From Pedobacter punctiformis (GTDB lineage Bacteria > Bacteroidota > Bacteroidia > Sphingobacteriales > Sphingobacteriaceae), in NCBI RefSeq assembly GCF_027213715.1, contig NZ_JAPWGM010000001.1, forward strand, positions 310,001 to 374,000: a DNA stretch of 64,000 bases, given 5' to 3'. The notes below the pieces were generated by a model that had not been told where the DNA came from, ran no database searches, and saw only the letters and a program-made list of their open reading frames with translations. Positions 36,332-45,103 of this stretch are shown here, piece after piece. Position numbers and translations under genes: made by a program. How positions within the stretch are numbered: the stretch's first letter is position 1; every line of letters begins with the position of its first letter.

Positions 36332-37252
36332 ATGAGCCTGATAATCATAGGTAGTGTAGCTTTCGATGCTATTGAAACTCCCTTCGGGAAAACGGATAAA
36401 ATTGTTGGTGGGGCAGCAACTTACGCAAGTTTAGCCGCTTCTTACTTCTATAAAAACACAAAAATTGTTGGCGTTGTAGGCGACGATTTCCCTAAAGAGG
36501 CAATAGATACTTTTACCGAACATGGCATTAACACAGAAGGCTTACAGATTAAAGCCGGAGAAAAATCTTTTTTCTGGTCAGGTAAATATCACAACGACAT
36601 GAACAGTCGCGATACTTTAGTGACTGAATTAAATGTATTGGAAAATTTTGATCCGATTATTCCGGATAGTTATCAGGATTGCGAATATTTAATGCTGGGT
36701 AACTTAACGCCTATTGTTCAGCAAACGGTAATTAACCGTTTAAAAAACCGCCCCAAATTAATCGTAATGGATACCATGAATTTCTGGATGGACATTATGA
36801 TGGATGATTTGTTGAAAACCATTAAAATGGTTGATGTTTTAGCCATTAATGATGCAGAAGCCCGTCAACTTTCAGGTGAGTACTCTTTGGTTAAAGCCGC
36901 TAAGAAAATTTTAGCCATGGGCCCAAAATATTTAATTATTAAAAAAGGCGAGCATGGTGCTTTGTTATTCAATGAAGATCAGATTTTTTCTGCACCAGCC
37001 TTACCTTTAGCTGAGGTTTTTGATCCAACAGGTGCTGGTGATACTTTTGCCGGTGGTTTTATTGGTTATTTAGCCAAAGTTGGAACCATTAATTTCAACA
37101 ATATGAAAAATGCAATTATCTACGGTTCTGCATTGGCTTCATTTTGTGTAGAGAAATTTGGAAATGAAAGGTTGCTAAACTTAACAGACAAAGAAGTAGC
37201 GGATAGAATTAATCAATTTGTGAATTTAAGTGCGTTCACAATTGAAGCATAA
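36332..37252 (+). CDS. PfkB-family carbohydrate/nucleoside kinase
   Basis: The 306-residue ribokinase-fold protein has an N-terminal GGAATYASLAASYF motif, the C-terminal DPTGAGDTFAGGFIGYLAK signature with its catalytic Asp, and INDAEARQL. It phosphorylates a sugar or nucleoside at a hydroxymethyl group; the substrate is not readable. It is divergent from the tRNA-Asn genes and stands alone. Confidence 0.92.
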   Translation: MSLIIIGSVAFDAIETPFGKTDKIVGGAATYASLAASYFYKNTKIVGVVGDDFPKEAIDTFTEHGINTEGLQIKAGEKSFFWSGKYHNDMNSRDTLVTELNVLENFDPIIPDSYQDCEYLMLGNLTPIVQQTVINRLKNRPKLIVMDTMNFWMDIMMDDLLKTIKMVDVLAINDAEARQLSGEYSLVKAAKKILAMGPKYLIIKKGEHGALLFNEDQIFSAPALPLAEVFDPTGAGDTFAGGFIGYLAKVGTINFNNMKNAIIYGSALASFCVEKFGNERLLNLTDKEVADRINQFVNLSAFTIEA

Positions 37253-37261
37253 ATAAATTTG

Positions 37262-37282
37262 GAGGGCCGGTAAACGGCCCTC
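37262..37282 (+). terminator. Hairpin after PfkB gene
   Basis: GAGGGCCG and CGGCCCTC form an 8-pair GC-rich stem with a 5-base loop, nine bases after the stop. There is no T run, so it may protect the mRNA end more than terminate transcription. Confidence 0.55.
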
Positions 37283-37331
37283 TCCTATTAAAACCCAGCC
37301 GGTGCCGGGTGCTTACCTTTAACGCTAATAA

Positions 37332-37673
37332 TTGTTTACTGATTACAGGCTGCAAGCTCTGGCTTACATTAATTTAAATGCCGGAGATGATTTGCTTAAC
37401 CTGGAAAGTGTAACCGCAGCCAATGGTTTTAGCGAAAGAACTTATCCAGAATTTTTCAATCGGCATTAAATATTTTTTTTTCAATATTTAAAACTGATGA
37501 GGATGACGAAGGCAATGGAAAAACTTTTAGAAAGCGATTTAATCATTAGCGAAATCGCCTATTCGGTTGGTTATAAAGGCATCCCCTCTTTCAGCAGTAC
37601 GTTTTCAAAAATGTTTGGTAAAAGATCTTCGGAATTTAAAGATTCAAAGCACACTACACTAATCAAACTTTAG
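37332..37673 (+). pseudogene. AraC-family DNA-binding domain remnant
   Basis: The frame encodes both helix-turn-helix units of an AraC regulator: RLQALAYINLNAGDDLL to GFSERTYPEFF, then FFQYLKLMRMTKAMEKLL to SVGYKGIPSFSSTFSKMFG. A TAA at 37467-37469 interrupts it in frame, and a one-codon shortening seems to lie beside it. The ligand-binding N-terminal half is absent and stops precede 37332. The second unit alone (ATG at 37497, 58 residues) is too short to act as a normal regulator. It ends one base before the convergent cytochrome b5-like gene. Confidence 0.85.
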
Positions 37674-37674
37674 C

Positions 37675-37908
37675 TTACTTTAAAACACCGATAATGGTAA
37701 ACTTTTCAAAAACGGTTTCGGTATGTGGTGCATCAGGCATTTCATCAGTTAAATCCTGCCCTGCCCAATGTTCATAATGTTTACCATTTCGCCATAAACG
37801 GCTTTCGGTTACTTCGTAAATAAATCCTTTATAGGCCACCCAAATTTGAGGTTTATCCTGCCCGTTGCGCAATGCAAGCTGTTGTTTGGTGTATACAGGC
37901 AAATCCAT
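37675..37908 (-). CDS. Small cytochrome b5-like heme-binding protein
   Basis: The 77-residue protein has a cytochrome b5 fold pattern: VYTKQQLALRNGQDKPQIWV, GFIYEVTES, and candidate heme ligands H44/H47 (GKHYEHWAGQDLT) and H62 (APHTETVF). The first base of its ATG is the last base of the lycopene cyclase stop region, so the two genes are coupled. It could give electrons to a carotenoid-modifying enzyme; that is an inference. Confidence 0.85.
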   Translation of the reverse strand: MDLPVYTKQQLALRNGQDKPQIWVAYKGFIYEVTESRLWRNGKHYEHWAGQDLTDEMPDAPHTETVFEKFTIIGVLK

Positions 37909-38588
37909 TAACGGGCTACCCTACTTTTAAAAAATTGATACAGATAAACATTCATCAGCAATAAAGCCATCAGGTAAAAATGATCCTCAAAAGGAATTGT
38001 TCCAACCCGCATGCCTAATATTTCTTTACTGTTATAAAGCACAACCGGAATAGAGGTTAAAAAACCATTAACGATATAAAAAGGAATTAATGAAACCAGG
38101 TAGGCCCTGTAAAACCGGTACATAAACCTGATTTTTTTATTGACGTATTCTACATAGGCCAGCACAATAAATAAAAAGCCGAAGTTGATGAGTGTATACC
38201 ACTTACTATAGCCAAAAAACAAAATTGCTACACACAGGCCCAAAACCAGGTTGCTTATTGCCAGACTGTATTTTTCTAAACCATTAGCTGGAAAATAGGC
38301 GTTTAAACATTCATAAATAAAGATGCAGGCATAAGGCACCGTTAAAAAGAATAAAATTTCTTCAATCGGCAAGCCTAATAAGTTTATTCCGGTAATATAT
38401 TTTGGATTAAATGACCAGATATCTAATTTCACAAACAAAAGATCCCAGGCCAGGAAAACAGCACCGGTTAACAAAATTGCGGGCAGCACGAACTTCCATT
38501 TACTAAAAAAATGAACCTTTTTATCGAAAGATAAAACCAGTGGAAAAAATAGTACAGCAAGATTAATAAGTAAATAAGTATAGTTCAT
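37908..38588 (-). CDS. crtY: Lycopene cyclase, CrtYcd type
   Basis: The 226-residue membrane protein has seven to eight helices and two acidic motifs of the heterodimer-type cyclases: LPIEEILFF at about 73-81 and IPFEDHFY at about 197-204. Both halves (c and d) are fused in one chain, as usual in Bacteroidota. It closes the ends of lycopene to beta-ionone rings. It lies directly after the 38589-39122 gene with no gap. Confidence 0.92.
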   Translation of the reverse strand: MNYTYLLINLAVLFFPLVLSFDKKVHFFSKWKFVLPAILLTGAVFLAWDLLFVKLDIWSFNPKYITGINLLGLPIEEILFFLTVPYACIFIYECLNAYFPANGLEKYSLAISNLVLGLCVAILFFGYSKWYTLINFGFLFIVLAYVEYVNKKIRFMYRFYRAYLVSLIPFYIVNGFLTSIPVVLYNSKEILGMRVGTIPFEDHFYLMALLLMNVYLYQFFKSRVAR

Positions 38589-39122
38589 TTATAAGTGTTT
38601 TTGGAATATTTTAATTTCCTGTGCCGTACAACGTTTACTGTCAATCATAAACTTAGCAACATTTTTAATCAGTTCTTCATCAGTGCTCCCAAAGTTATGA
38701 TTTTGATATTGCTTTACAATTTCCTTTCTATCCACATCCAAATCTTTACTGAAACCCAGAAATGCAGGTGTAAAATGTTCTATCGAAAAACGCATAAAAC
38801 GGATTTCCATGTTTTCCTTATCCATGGCTATCGCTTTTTTCATTGTTTTGAGCGACCTGCTTACAAATTTTATCTTATTGTAAGGATTCCATGAATGTTT
38901 GGCCTTCAGCGCTTCCAATGTTCCGGTATAGGCCGTAATTAATGCTGTTTTATTGGGTAATAGATTTAATTTTTTAAAAAGAGAGTCTGTTAATTTAGAA
39001 TTCTCCACCGCTTTAACCATATTGGTTTTTAAGATGGCTATTTCCTTATGATTAAGTTGTGCATAGCAAAAATTGCCTGTTATAACGCAAAGCAATAAAA
39101 ATATGGTTTTCAATTTAGTCAT
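38589..39122 (-). CDS. Secreted protein of unknown function in the carotenoid cluster
   Basis: From the ATG at 39122 the protein has 177 residues with a signal peptide (KTIFLLLCVITGNFCYA), then a helical Lys-rich domain (KFVSRSLKTMKKAIAMDKEN). A perfect -7 box at 39131-39138 excludes the longer frame starting at 39152. I do not recognise a named family. It is fused in one transcript with the lycopene cyclase and cytochrome b5-like genes, so a link to carotenoid synthesis or membrane placement is likely but unproved. Confidence 0.8.
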   Translation of the reverse strand: MTKLKTIFLLLCVITGNFCYAQLNHKEIAILKTNMVKAVENSKLTDSLFKKLNLLPNKTALITAYTGTLEALKAKHSWNPYNKIKFVSRSLKTMKKAIAMDKENMEIRFMRFSIEHFTPAFLGFSKDLDVDRKEIVKQYQNHNFGSTDEELIKNVAKFMIDSKRCTAQEIKIFQKHL

Positions 39123-39130
39123 GTATCCGG

Positions 39131-39138
39131 CAAAAATA
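39131..39138 (-). promoter_or_regulatory. -7 promoter box TATTTTTG of the crtY operon
   Basis: This perfect TAnnTTTG box on the minus strand ends nine bases before the ATG at 39122. It implies a very short or absent leader and decides the start codon. Confidence 0.6.
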
Positions 39139-39249
39139 ACAAAACATACCATTTTACAGGACTATAGTTTTTGAGGGATAATTTTCTTTAGTTTATCGGT
39201 TATCAACATTATACAAACAAATTCCCATTTATTTGCTTTATTTATATCA

Positions 39250-40731
39250 ATGAATAAAAAACCTGTTGTAACGGTAATTGGTGCCGGTTTCGCCGGATTA
39301 TCTGCTGCCGCTTTACTGGCTAAAAACGGTTGTGATGTTACGGTAATTGAAAAACACGATATGTCGGGCGGCCGGGCACGTACCTGGGAAAAAGATGGTT
39401 TTACATTTGATATGGGTCCAAGCTGGTATTGGATGCCTGATGTTTTTGAAAATTATTACAAGTTGTTTAACAAAACGGCTTCAGATTTTTACCAACTGGA
39501 AAGATTAAGTCCAGCCTACCGGATTTATTTTGGTAAAGCAGATACTATTGATGTTCCGGCAACGCTGGAAGCACTTTACCAGCTTTTTGAAACTTTAGAA
39601 CCAGGAAGCCGTAAAAATCTTGATGTTTTTTTAGCCCAGGCGAAATACAAATATGATGTGGGAATGAACGAATATGTGTTCAAGCCTTCGCATAGCGTAC
39701 TAGAATATTTCGATCCACGACTGGCCATAAGCGGCATTAAATTACAGCTGTTGGGCAATATGCGAAAACATGTACACCGCTTATTTAAAAATGACAAACT
39801 GCGGAAGCTTTTAGAGTTTCCGGTTTTATTTTTGGGGGCTACCCCTCAAAACACACCAGCTTTATATAGTTTAATGAATTATGCCGATTTAGTTTTAGGC
39901 ACCTGGTACCCGATTGGCGGGATGCACAAAATTGTTGAAGCCATGCAACAAATTGCAGAAGAGCAGGGTGTAAAATTTGTTTTCAATACAGAAGTAACCA
40001 AAATAAAGGTTAACAATGGCCGGGCTGAAGAAATCCAGACCAGACAAGGCAATTTCAAAACGGATTTCGTTGTGGGTAATGCGGATTATCATCATATTGA
40101 TCAAAAATTACTCGAACCACAATACCAGAATTATAGTGCAGCTTACTGGGATAAAAGAACCATGGCACCATCCTGCTTATTATTTTATATTGGGTTAAAT
40201 AAAAAGTTAAAAGACATTTTGCACCACAATTTGTTTTTTGATGAAAATTTTGATCTGCATGCTGAAGAAATTTATAGCCGTCCGCAATGGCCATCAAAAC
40301 CTTTATTTTATGTTTGTTGTCCTTCGGTAACAGATTCAACAGTAGCTCCTGAAGGATGCGAAAATTTATTTTTCCTGATTCCATTGGCTCCTGATTTAAC
40401 AGATAGCGAGGTAGAAAGAGAGAAATACTTTGATTTACTGGTTAGCCGCTTCAAAGATTTAACGGGAAATGACATTAAAGATAATATACTGTTTAAACGC
40501 AGTTATGCCATGGATGATTTTGGGGAGGATTATCATGCGTTTAAAGGAAATGCTTATGGATTAGCTAATACCTTAGCACAAACCGCTTTCTTGAAACCGA
40601 AAATGAGAAGTAAGGTAGCAAATCTTTTATATACAGGTCAGCTAACCATTCCTGGGCCCGGAGTGCCTCCTGCAATCATATCCGGACAAGTGGCTGCCCG
40701 GGAAATAATAAAAAAATTAAAAAAGGCTTGA
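39250..40731 (+). CDS. crtI: Phytoene desaturase (CrtI family)
   Basis: The 493-residue FAD protein has the dinucleotide site at the N-terminus (VIGAGFAGLSAAALLAKNG, then GGRARTW) and the CrtI C-terminal signature TGQLTIPGPGVPPAIISGQV. It introduces double bonds into phytoene to give lycopene. It is divergent from the lycopene cyclase unit with a shared 127-base control region. No phytoene synthase follows it, unlike most clusters of this kind. Confidence 0.93.
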   Translation: MNKKPVVTVIGAGFAGLSAAALLAKNGCDVTVIEKHDMSGGRARTWEKDGFTFDMGPSWYWMPDVFENYYKLFNKTASDFYQLERLSPAYRIYFGKADTIDVPATLEALYQLFETLEPGSRKNLDVFLAQAKYKYDVGMNEYVFKPSHSVLEYFDPRLAISGIKLQLLGNMRKHVHRLFKNDKLRKLLEFPVLFLGATPQNTPALYSLMNYADLVLGTWYPIGGMHKIVEAMQQIAEEQGVKFVFNTEVTKIKVNNGRAEEIQTRQGNFKTDFVVGNADYHHIDQKLLEPQYQNYSAAYWDKRTMAPSCLLFYIGLNKKLKDILHHNLFFDENFDLHAEEIYSRPQWPSKPLFYVCCPSVTDSTVAPEGCENLFFLIPLAPDLTDSEVEREKYFDLLVSRFKDLTGNDIKDNILFKRSYAMDDFGEDYHAFKGNAYGLANTLAQTAFLKPKMRSKVANLLYTGQLTIPGPGVPPAIISGQVAAREIIKKLKKA

Positions 40732-40757
40732 CAAATTTAAAATTTCGCTTATCTTTA
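40728..40757 (+). promoter_or_regulatory. Possible promoter after crtI
   Basis: TTG (40728-40730), 19 bases and TATCTTTA (40750-40757) match the Bacteroidota promoter with one mismatch. No gene follows before the terminator at 40890-40918, so it may drive a small RNA. Confidence 0.4.
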
Positions 40758-40762
40758 TAACC

Positions 40763-40925
40763 ACAAAACAAAAATACTGCATTTACCCTTTAAAAAAGAC
40801 AATAAAATTTAAATCAGCAGGTGTTTCGGAATTAGAGAGAAGGATGTTGAAATACAAAATAAGAATCAACTAACCAAATATATGATAAGCAAAAAGGCCC
40901 GGAAGTTTCCAGGCCTTTTGCTTTT
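40763..40925 (+). ncRNA. Candidate small RNA between crtI and sigma factor
   Basis: About 160 bases lie between a promoter-like site and a strong hairpin with a T-rich end. The only frames inside are nine and 22 codons long. Nothing known is recognised, and the call rests on promoter plus terminator alone. Confidence 0.3.
40890..40925 (+). terminator. Terminator downstream of crtI
   Basis: AAAAGGCC-c-GGAA and TTCC-a-GGCCTTTT form a 12-pair stem with a short loop, followed by GCTTTTT. It is T-flanked on both strands and may work both ways. Confidence 0.8.
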
Positions 40926-40975
40926 TAAGCACTTTCCTTTTTTCAAATAAAAAGATCTTGACGAACTAAAAATAA

Positions 40976-41003
40976 AAAAGCCCGGATAAACCGGGCTTTC
41001 ATT
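40976..41003 (-). terminator. Terminator of the ECF sigma gene
   Basis: AAAGCCCGG and CCGGGCTTT pair around a five-base loop, followed on the minus strand by TTTTATTTTT. It lies 12 bases past the sigma gene stop. Confidence 0.85.
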
Positions 41004-41014
41004 ATTATTTAAGG

Positions 41015-41548
41015 TTATGAAACCATTTCAGCAATTTGAATTTCTTTAGAATACGTTTTCAGGTATTTTTTAAGAATTCCTCTTGCCACATGAATCCTGG
41101 TTTTAACTGTTCCAATCGGAATGTGTAACATATCAGCAATTTCATGGTATTTATAACCTTCAAAATAGCGGATAAATGGCACATAATATTCTTCTGGTAA
41201 CTGAGATAATGCTTTGTTAATATCTCCCAGTACAAATTTGCTTTCAGCATCATTCTTTGTGGCACTATAAGAAAGGTTTGCTGATGATATGTCTTCGCTT
41301 TGCGTAATTAAGGTATTAGTTTTAACCAAACGACGATAATTATTAATGAAAGTGTTTTTCATTATTGTAAACAACCATCCTTTTAAATTCGTACCTTCTT
41401 TAAACTTATTATAGTACGTAATCGCTTTAAGCATCGTATCCTGCACAAGGTCATTTGCGTCTTCAGCATCTTTTGTAAAGTTTAAAGCATAAGATCTAAG
41501 AGATACCGAGTGATGGTTAACCAGATGATTGAATTCAAATTTTGTCAT
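41015..41548 (-). CDS. ECF RNA polymerase sigma factor, RpoE-like
   Basis: The 177-residue protein has region 2 (about 20-85, DANDLVQDTMLKAITYYNKF) and region 4 (about 120-170, LPEEYYVPFIRYFEGYKYHE, then IADMLHIPIGTVKTRIHVAR). No anti-sigma gene adjoins it. It belongs to the widely conserved Bacteroidota group without FecR. Neighbouring sigma genes often control carotenoid genes, but here crtI points the other way and no shared site was found. Confidence 0.93.
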   Translation of the reverse strand: MTKFEFNHLVNHHSVSLRSYALNFTKDAEDANDLVQDTMLKAITYYNKFKEGTNLKGWLFTIMKNTFINNYRRLVKTNTLITQSEDISSANLSYSATKNDAESKFVLGDINKALSQLPEEYYVPFIRYFEGYKYHEIADMLHIPIGTVKTRIHVARGILKKYLKTYSKEIQIAEMVS

Positions 41549-41681
41549 GATGTTTTAGCTTTAGGTAAGATTTAATAAACAAATGAATTGTCCAATATTT
41601 CATTTAAAACCAAACAAACTTAATACCAAAAAACATTTATGAGGCAGCAAAACCATGACAAGCCGTTGAGGCTGCTTTTCG

Positions 41682-42698
41682 TCACAAAATATTTACTTCA
41701 CGTTCTAAAGTGACTCCAAAAGTAGACTTTACACTGTCTATAATCTGTTCAGATAATTGGTATACTTCCTTTCCGGTCGCATTTCCATGATTAACCAAAA
41801 CAAGTGCCTGGTTTTTCCAGGTACCGGTTTCACCAACAATTTTGCCCTTCCAACCACATTGTTCAATCAGCCAGCCGGCGGCCAGTTTAACCTTCCCCTC
41901 TGCTGTAGGATAATGCACAACATCGGGGTGATTTGCCACAACATCTGCAAATTCATACTTTTCAATAACCGGGTTTTTAAAGAAACTCCCTGCATTACCA
42001 ATGGTTGATGGATCCGGTAATTTACTGACACGGATATGCGAAACCGCAGCAGAAACATCTGCAATGTTGGGTTTTTGGACACCTCTTTTTTCAAGCTCTG
42101 CCTCAATAGCTCCATAAGAAGTATTGATGTTAGGCTGCGTGCTCAAATTAAAAGTAACTGAAGTAATAATATATTTTCCTTTTAACCGTGCCTTGAAAAC
42201 ACTTTCACGATAACCAAAATGGCATTCTTCGTAATTAAAGGTTTTAAAAGTTCCGGTTTCAATTTCAAAAGCGGTGCAGCTTTCGAACACATCTTTTAGT
42301 TCTACGCCGTAAGCTCCAATATTTTGTATGGGCGATGCACCAACCGTACCTGGAATTAAACTTAAATTTTCTATACCGGCAAAACCATGTTCAACGCAAT
42401 AATTTACCAGATCGTTCCAAACTTCTCCTGCTCCGGCAGTCACTTTAACGGTTTCACCAGCAATTTCATTGGAAATTCCTTTAATACTCATTTTTACAAC
42501 CAAACCATCAAAGTCTTTCGTAAAAAGCATATTGCTTCCACCACCCATAATCAAAATCAGGTTGGATTTTACAATTTCTGATTCAAAAAGTGCTTTTAAA
42601 TCATTTTCACTAAATATCTCTGCAAAAAAACTTGCTTTAACATCTATACCGAACGAATTGTATGGCTTTAGTGAAATATTTTCCTGAATATGGAACAT
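41682..42698 (-). CDS. murB: UDP-N-acetylenolpyruvoylglucosamine reductase
   Basis: The 338-residue FAD protein has an N-terminal FAD-binding part (NLILIMGGGSNMLF, then ENLSLIPGTVGASPIQNIGA), the YGYRES-like segment FGYRESVF, and NAGSFFKNP with the catalytic Ser. It reduces enolpyruvyl-UDP-GlcNAc to UDP-MurNAc for cell wall synthesis, in the cytoplasm. It is monocistronic with its own promoter box. Confidence 0.96.
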   Translation of the reverse strand: MFHIQENISLKPYNSFGIDVKASFFAEIFSENDLKALFESEIVKSNLILIMGGGSNMLFTKDFDGLVVKMSIKGISNEIAGETVKVTAGAGEVWNDLVNYCVEHGFAGIENLSLIPGTVGASPIQNIGAYGVELKDVFESCTAFEIETGTFKTFNYEECHFGYRESVFKARLKGKYIITSVTFNLSTQPNINTSYGAIEAELEKRGVQKPNIADVSAAVSHIRVSKLPDPSTIGNAGSFFKNPVIEKYEFADVVANHPDVVHYPTAEGKVKLAAGWLIEQCGWKGKIVGETGTWKNQALVLVNHGNATGKEVYQLSEQIIDSVKSTFGVTLEREVNIL

Positions 42699-42717
42699 AG
42701 TTGGTTTTTATTTTGTC

Positions 42718-42725
42718 CAAAAGTA
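42718..42725 (-). promoter_or_regulatory. -7 promoter box TACTTTTG of murB
   Basis: This perfect TAnnTTTG match on the minus strand lies 20 bases before the murB ATG, giving a leader of about 12 bases. Confidence 0.6.
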
Positions 42726-43016
42726 AGAAAATAGTGTATGACTTGCAGAATGATTTCAGTTACGTTCTTTATAAAGGAATAGATAATCTTTTGGTTCACG
42801 ACTTAAAGAAAGGCTTGTAAAATAAATAATCTTCTGAGGGTTTCTGTAGAAATAATGCCAAATAAGACGATTCAACTGTTTAGTAAATCTGACACGATGT
42901 ACAAAACAAAGCGCCGTAAAGAGATATAAACCAGACAGAAACAGAATTATTGTCACAGAACTGCAAGGTTATGACAGAAATCTCCGTCATTGATTAACAA
43001 ATAATTTTTTTAGCAC
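42726..43016. other. Intergenic region between murB and tetR
   Basis: The region of about 290 bases holds no convincing gene. A 66-codon minus-strand frame (42756-42956) is probably chance. TGTCA at 42952 and TGACA at 42973 are a possible distant inverted repeat, too weak to call an operator. Confidence 0.4.
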
Positions 43017-43024
43017 TATTTTTG
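43017..43024 (+). promoter_or_regulatory. -7 promoter box TATTTTTG of the efflux operon
   Basis: This perfect TAnnTTTG box lies 38 bases before the tetR ATG, with a TTG 24 bases upstream. Confidence 0.55.
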
Positions 43025-43062
43025 ACCAAAATATTAAAAAAGTCAGAAAGTAGAAAAGTAAA

Positions 43063-43668
43063 ATGATTGTTGCTGATAAAAAAAGAGAACTAATTATTGA
43101 TGGTGCGATAAAGCGTTTTACACATTTTGGAATAAACAAAACCACCATGAATGATATTGCTGAGGACCTTTCCGTTTCAAAGCCTTCACTTTATTATTAT
43201 TTTCCGGATAAAAAAAGTTTAATTGTAGGTGTTATTGAACGTGTTTTTAATGATTTTTTCGACCTTTTGAAAAAGAAACATAATCCCAATCAACCGCTTA
43301 TAGATATTCTTTACAATACAATAGAGGTCAGAAATACCTTTTTTCAGAAATATTACATGCTGAGAATTGCAGAAGGTATTCCTGATTTACTGAACGATGA
43401 TGTAATTAAGAAAAAACTTACCTCATTAAAAAGTTCGGAAAAAGAATTTTTTGCTCAAATATTCATCCAGGCACAAGTAAAAAAAGAGATTATCCATGAG
43501 GACATGAACCATATAGCTGAACTTTATCTTGAAAGCTTAATGGGATTAACCAACATGTGCATCATGGAAACCGGAAAGGATCTTTTTCCAGATAAAAAGG
43601 CACTTTCCAGAATGACTCAAAAGCAAAAAGATCTTTCTACCATTTTCACTAAAGGACTTAAATGCTAA
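43063..43668 (+). CDS. TetR-family regulator of the RND efflux operon
   Basis: The 201-residue protein has a TetR helix-turn-helix at about 10-55 (RFTHFGINKTTMNDIAEDLS, then VSKPSLYYYFPDKKSL) and an all-helical ligand domain. It is the first gene of a four-gene co-directional unit with an outer-membrane factor, adaptor and RND pump, so it probably represses its own operon and responds to a pump substrate. Confidence 0.94.
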   Translation: MIVADKKRELIIDGAIKRFTHFGINKTTMNDIAEDLSVSKPSLYYYFPDKKSLIVGVIERVFNDFFDLLKKKHNPNQPLIDILYNTIEVRNTFFQKYYMLRIAEGIPDLLNDDVIKKKLTSLKSSEKEFFAQIFIQAQVKKEIIHEDMNHIAELYLESLMGLTNMCIMETGKDLFPDKKALSRMTQKQKDLSTIFTKGLKC

Positions 43669-43760
43669 AAGAGATCATTTAAAAATTTAAATACGAATAA
43701 ACCTTAATCCGGTAAGAATTAAGGAACAGATAAGAACCCAAAAACAAAAATCAATACATT

Positions 43761-45101
43761 ATGCTTAGAGTAAAAACGGTAAAAGTAATGCTTATCCTTA
43801 TTGCAGGCATTGCTCTACCATCATTAGTATCAGCGCAACAGAAAGTCACACTTAAAGATGCACTTACTTTTGCGCTTCAAAATAACAGTAATGTTCGCAA
43901 GGCTAAACTGGATATAGAAAAAGGAAGGTACAAAGTTGAGGAAGTAAGGTCTCAGGCTTTGCCTCAAATTACAGGTAATGCCGGCTTAACGTACAATCCA
44001 ATAATCGGACAACAGGTTGTTGATTTTGGCGGACAATTGCAAACGCTGAAGTTTGGCCAGAAATGGAATTCATCTGCCGGTGTTCAGCTTTCCCAGCAAC
44101 TATTCAATCAGCAGGTTTTTACAGGCTTAAAGGCTGCAAGATCGAGTGAAGAGTATTATAATCTTACTTCTCAATTAAGTGAGGAGCAAATTATAGAGCT
44201 GGTTGCCAATAATTATTATCAGGTATTGGTAAACAGACAACAGTTAAATGTAATTGACACTAACATTAAAAATGTTAAAGTTGTAGAAAAAATTGTTTCT
44301 AATCAGTACAAGAATGGTTTGGCCAGAAAGATTGATGTTGACCGTATTAACGTAAACCTGACTAATTTGAACACACAACGTGAACAAATTGTTAATGCCA
44401 TTACGCAGATGGAAAATCAATTAAAATTCTCAATGGGTATGCCGGTTTCAACACCAATCAGTTTGCCTTTTACTGAATTAACAGAGGTTACCCAATTGCC
44501 ACAATTTGCAGACTCTATTGACCTGGCAAACAGAACAGAGATTAAACTTTTAGATAACCAGGATAAACTTTTATCGCTGCAGAGAAAGGCTTATGTAGCA
44601 GAATATTATCCTACCCTGGCGCTAACAGGAAATTATACGTATTCAAGTCAAAGTAATGGTTTCGACTTCTTAAATTCAAACAGCACCGCCATTGGTTTTG
44701 GTTCATCGGCTGTAGGTTTAACTTTAAGGGTACCAATTTTTAACGGATTTTTAACACGTTCAAAAATTCGCCAGGCTGATATTGACATTAAAAAAGCTCA
44801 GGAAGACAGAAGAGAATCAACAAACTCATTGAATTTAGCTTATGAAAATGCAAAGATTCAATTACGCAATAACCTGAATACCATTAATGCACAACGTAAA
44901 AATGCGCAGCTTGCGGATGAAATTTACAGAAGCACGCAAAACAACTACAATAACGGCTTAGCTTCGTTAACGGATTTACTGGAGACAGAAAATTCACTTA
45001 CAGAAGCACAAAATAGCTATACACAGGCATTATTAAATTATAAAATTGCCGAAATACAATTAATAAAATCAAACGGAAATATTAAATCGCTAGTCAAATA
45101 G
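43761..45101 (+). CDS. TolC-family outer-membrane efflux protein
   Basis: The 446-residue protein has a signal peptide to about residue 25 and two TolC-like repeats of coiled-coil helices (VTLKDALTFALQNNSNVRKA; YNNGLASLTDLLETENSLTE). It forms the outer-membrane tunnel of the tripartite pump. It lies 92 bases after tetR and two bases before the adaptor gene. Confidence 0.95.
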   Translation: MLRVKTVKVMLILIAGIALPSLVSAQQKVTLKDALTFALQNNSNVRKAKLDIEKGRYKVEEVRSQALPQITGNAGLTYNPIIGQQVVDFGGQLQTLKFGQKWNSSAGVQLSQQLFNQQVFTGLKAARSSEEYYNLTSQLSEEQIIELVANNYYQVLVNRQQLNVIDTNIKNVKVVEKIVSNQYKNGLARKIDVDRINVNLTNLNTQREQIVNAITQMENQLKFSMGMPVSTPISLPFTELTEVTQLPQFADSIDLANRTEIKLLDNQDKLLSLQRKAYVAEYYPTLALTGNYTYSSQSNGFDFLNSNSTAIGFGSSAVGLTLRVPIFNGFLTRSKIRQADIDIKKAQEDRRESTNSLNLAYENAKIQLRNNLNTINAQRKNAQLADEIYRSTQNNYNNGLASLTDLLETENSLTEAQNSYTQALLNYKIAEIQLIKSNGNIKSLVK

Positions 45102-45103
45102 AA

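Noticed and set aside
42756-42956. 66-codon minus-strand frame between murB and tetR
   Set aside because: No recognisable family, no promoter or partner gene, and composition consistent with chance in an AT-rich gap.
42952-42977. TetR operator TGTCA...TGACA
   Set aside because: Only five-base arms match and the inner bases do not; such pairs are expected by chance.
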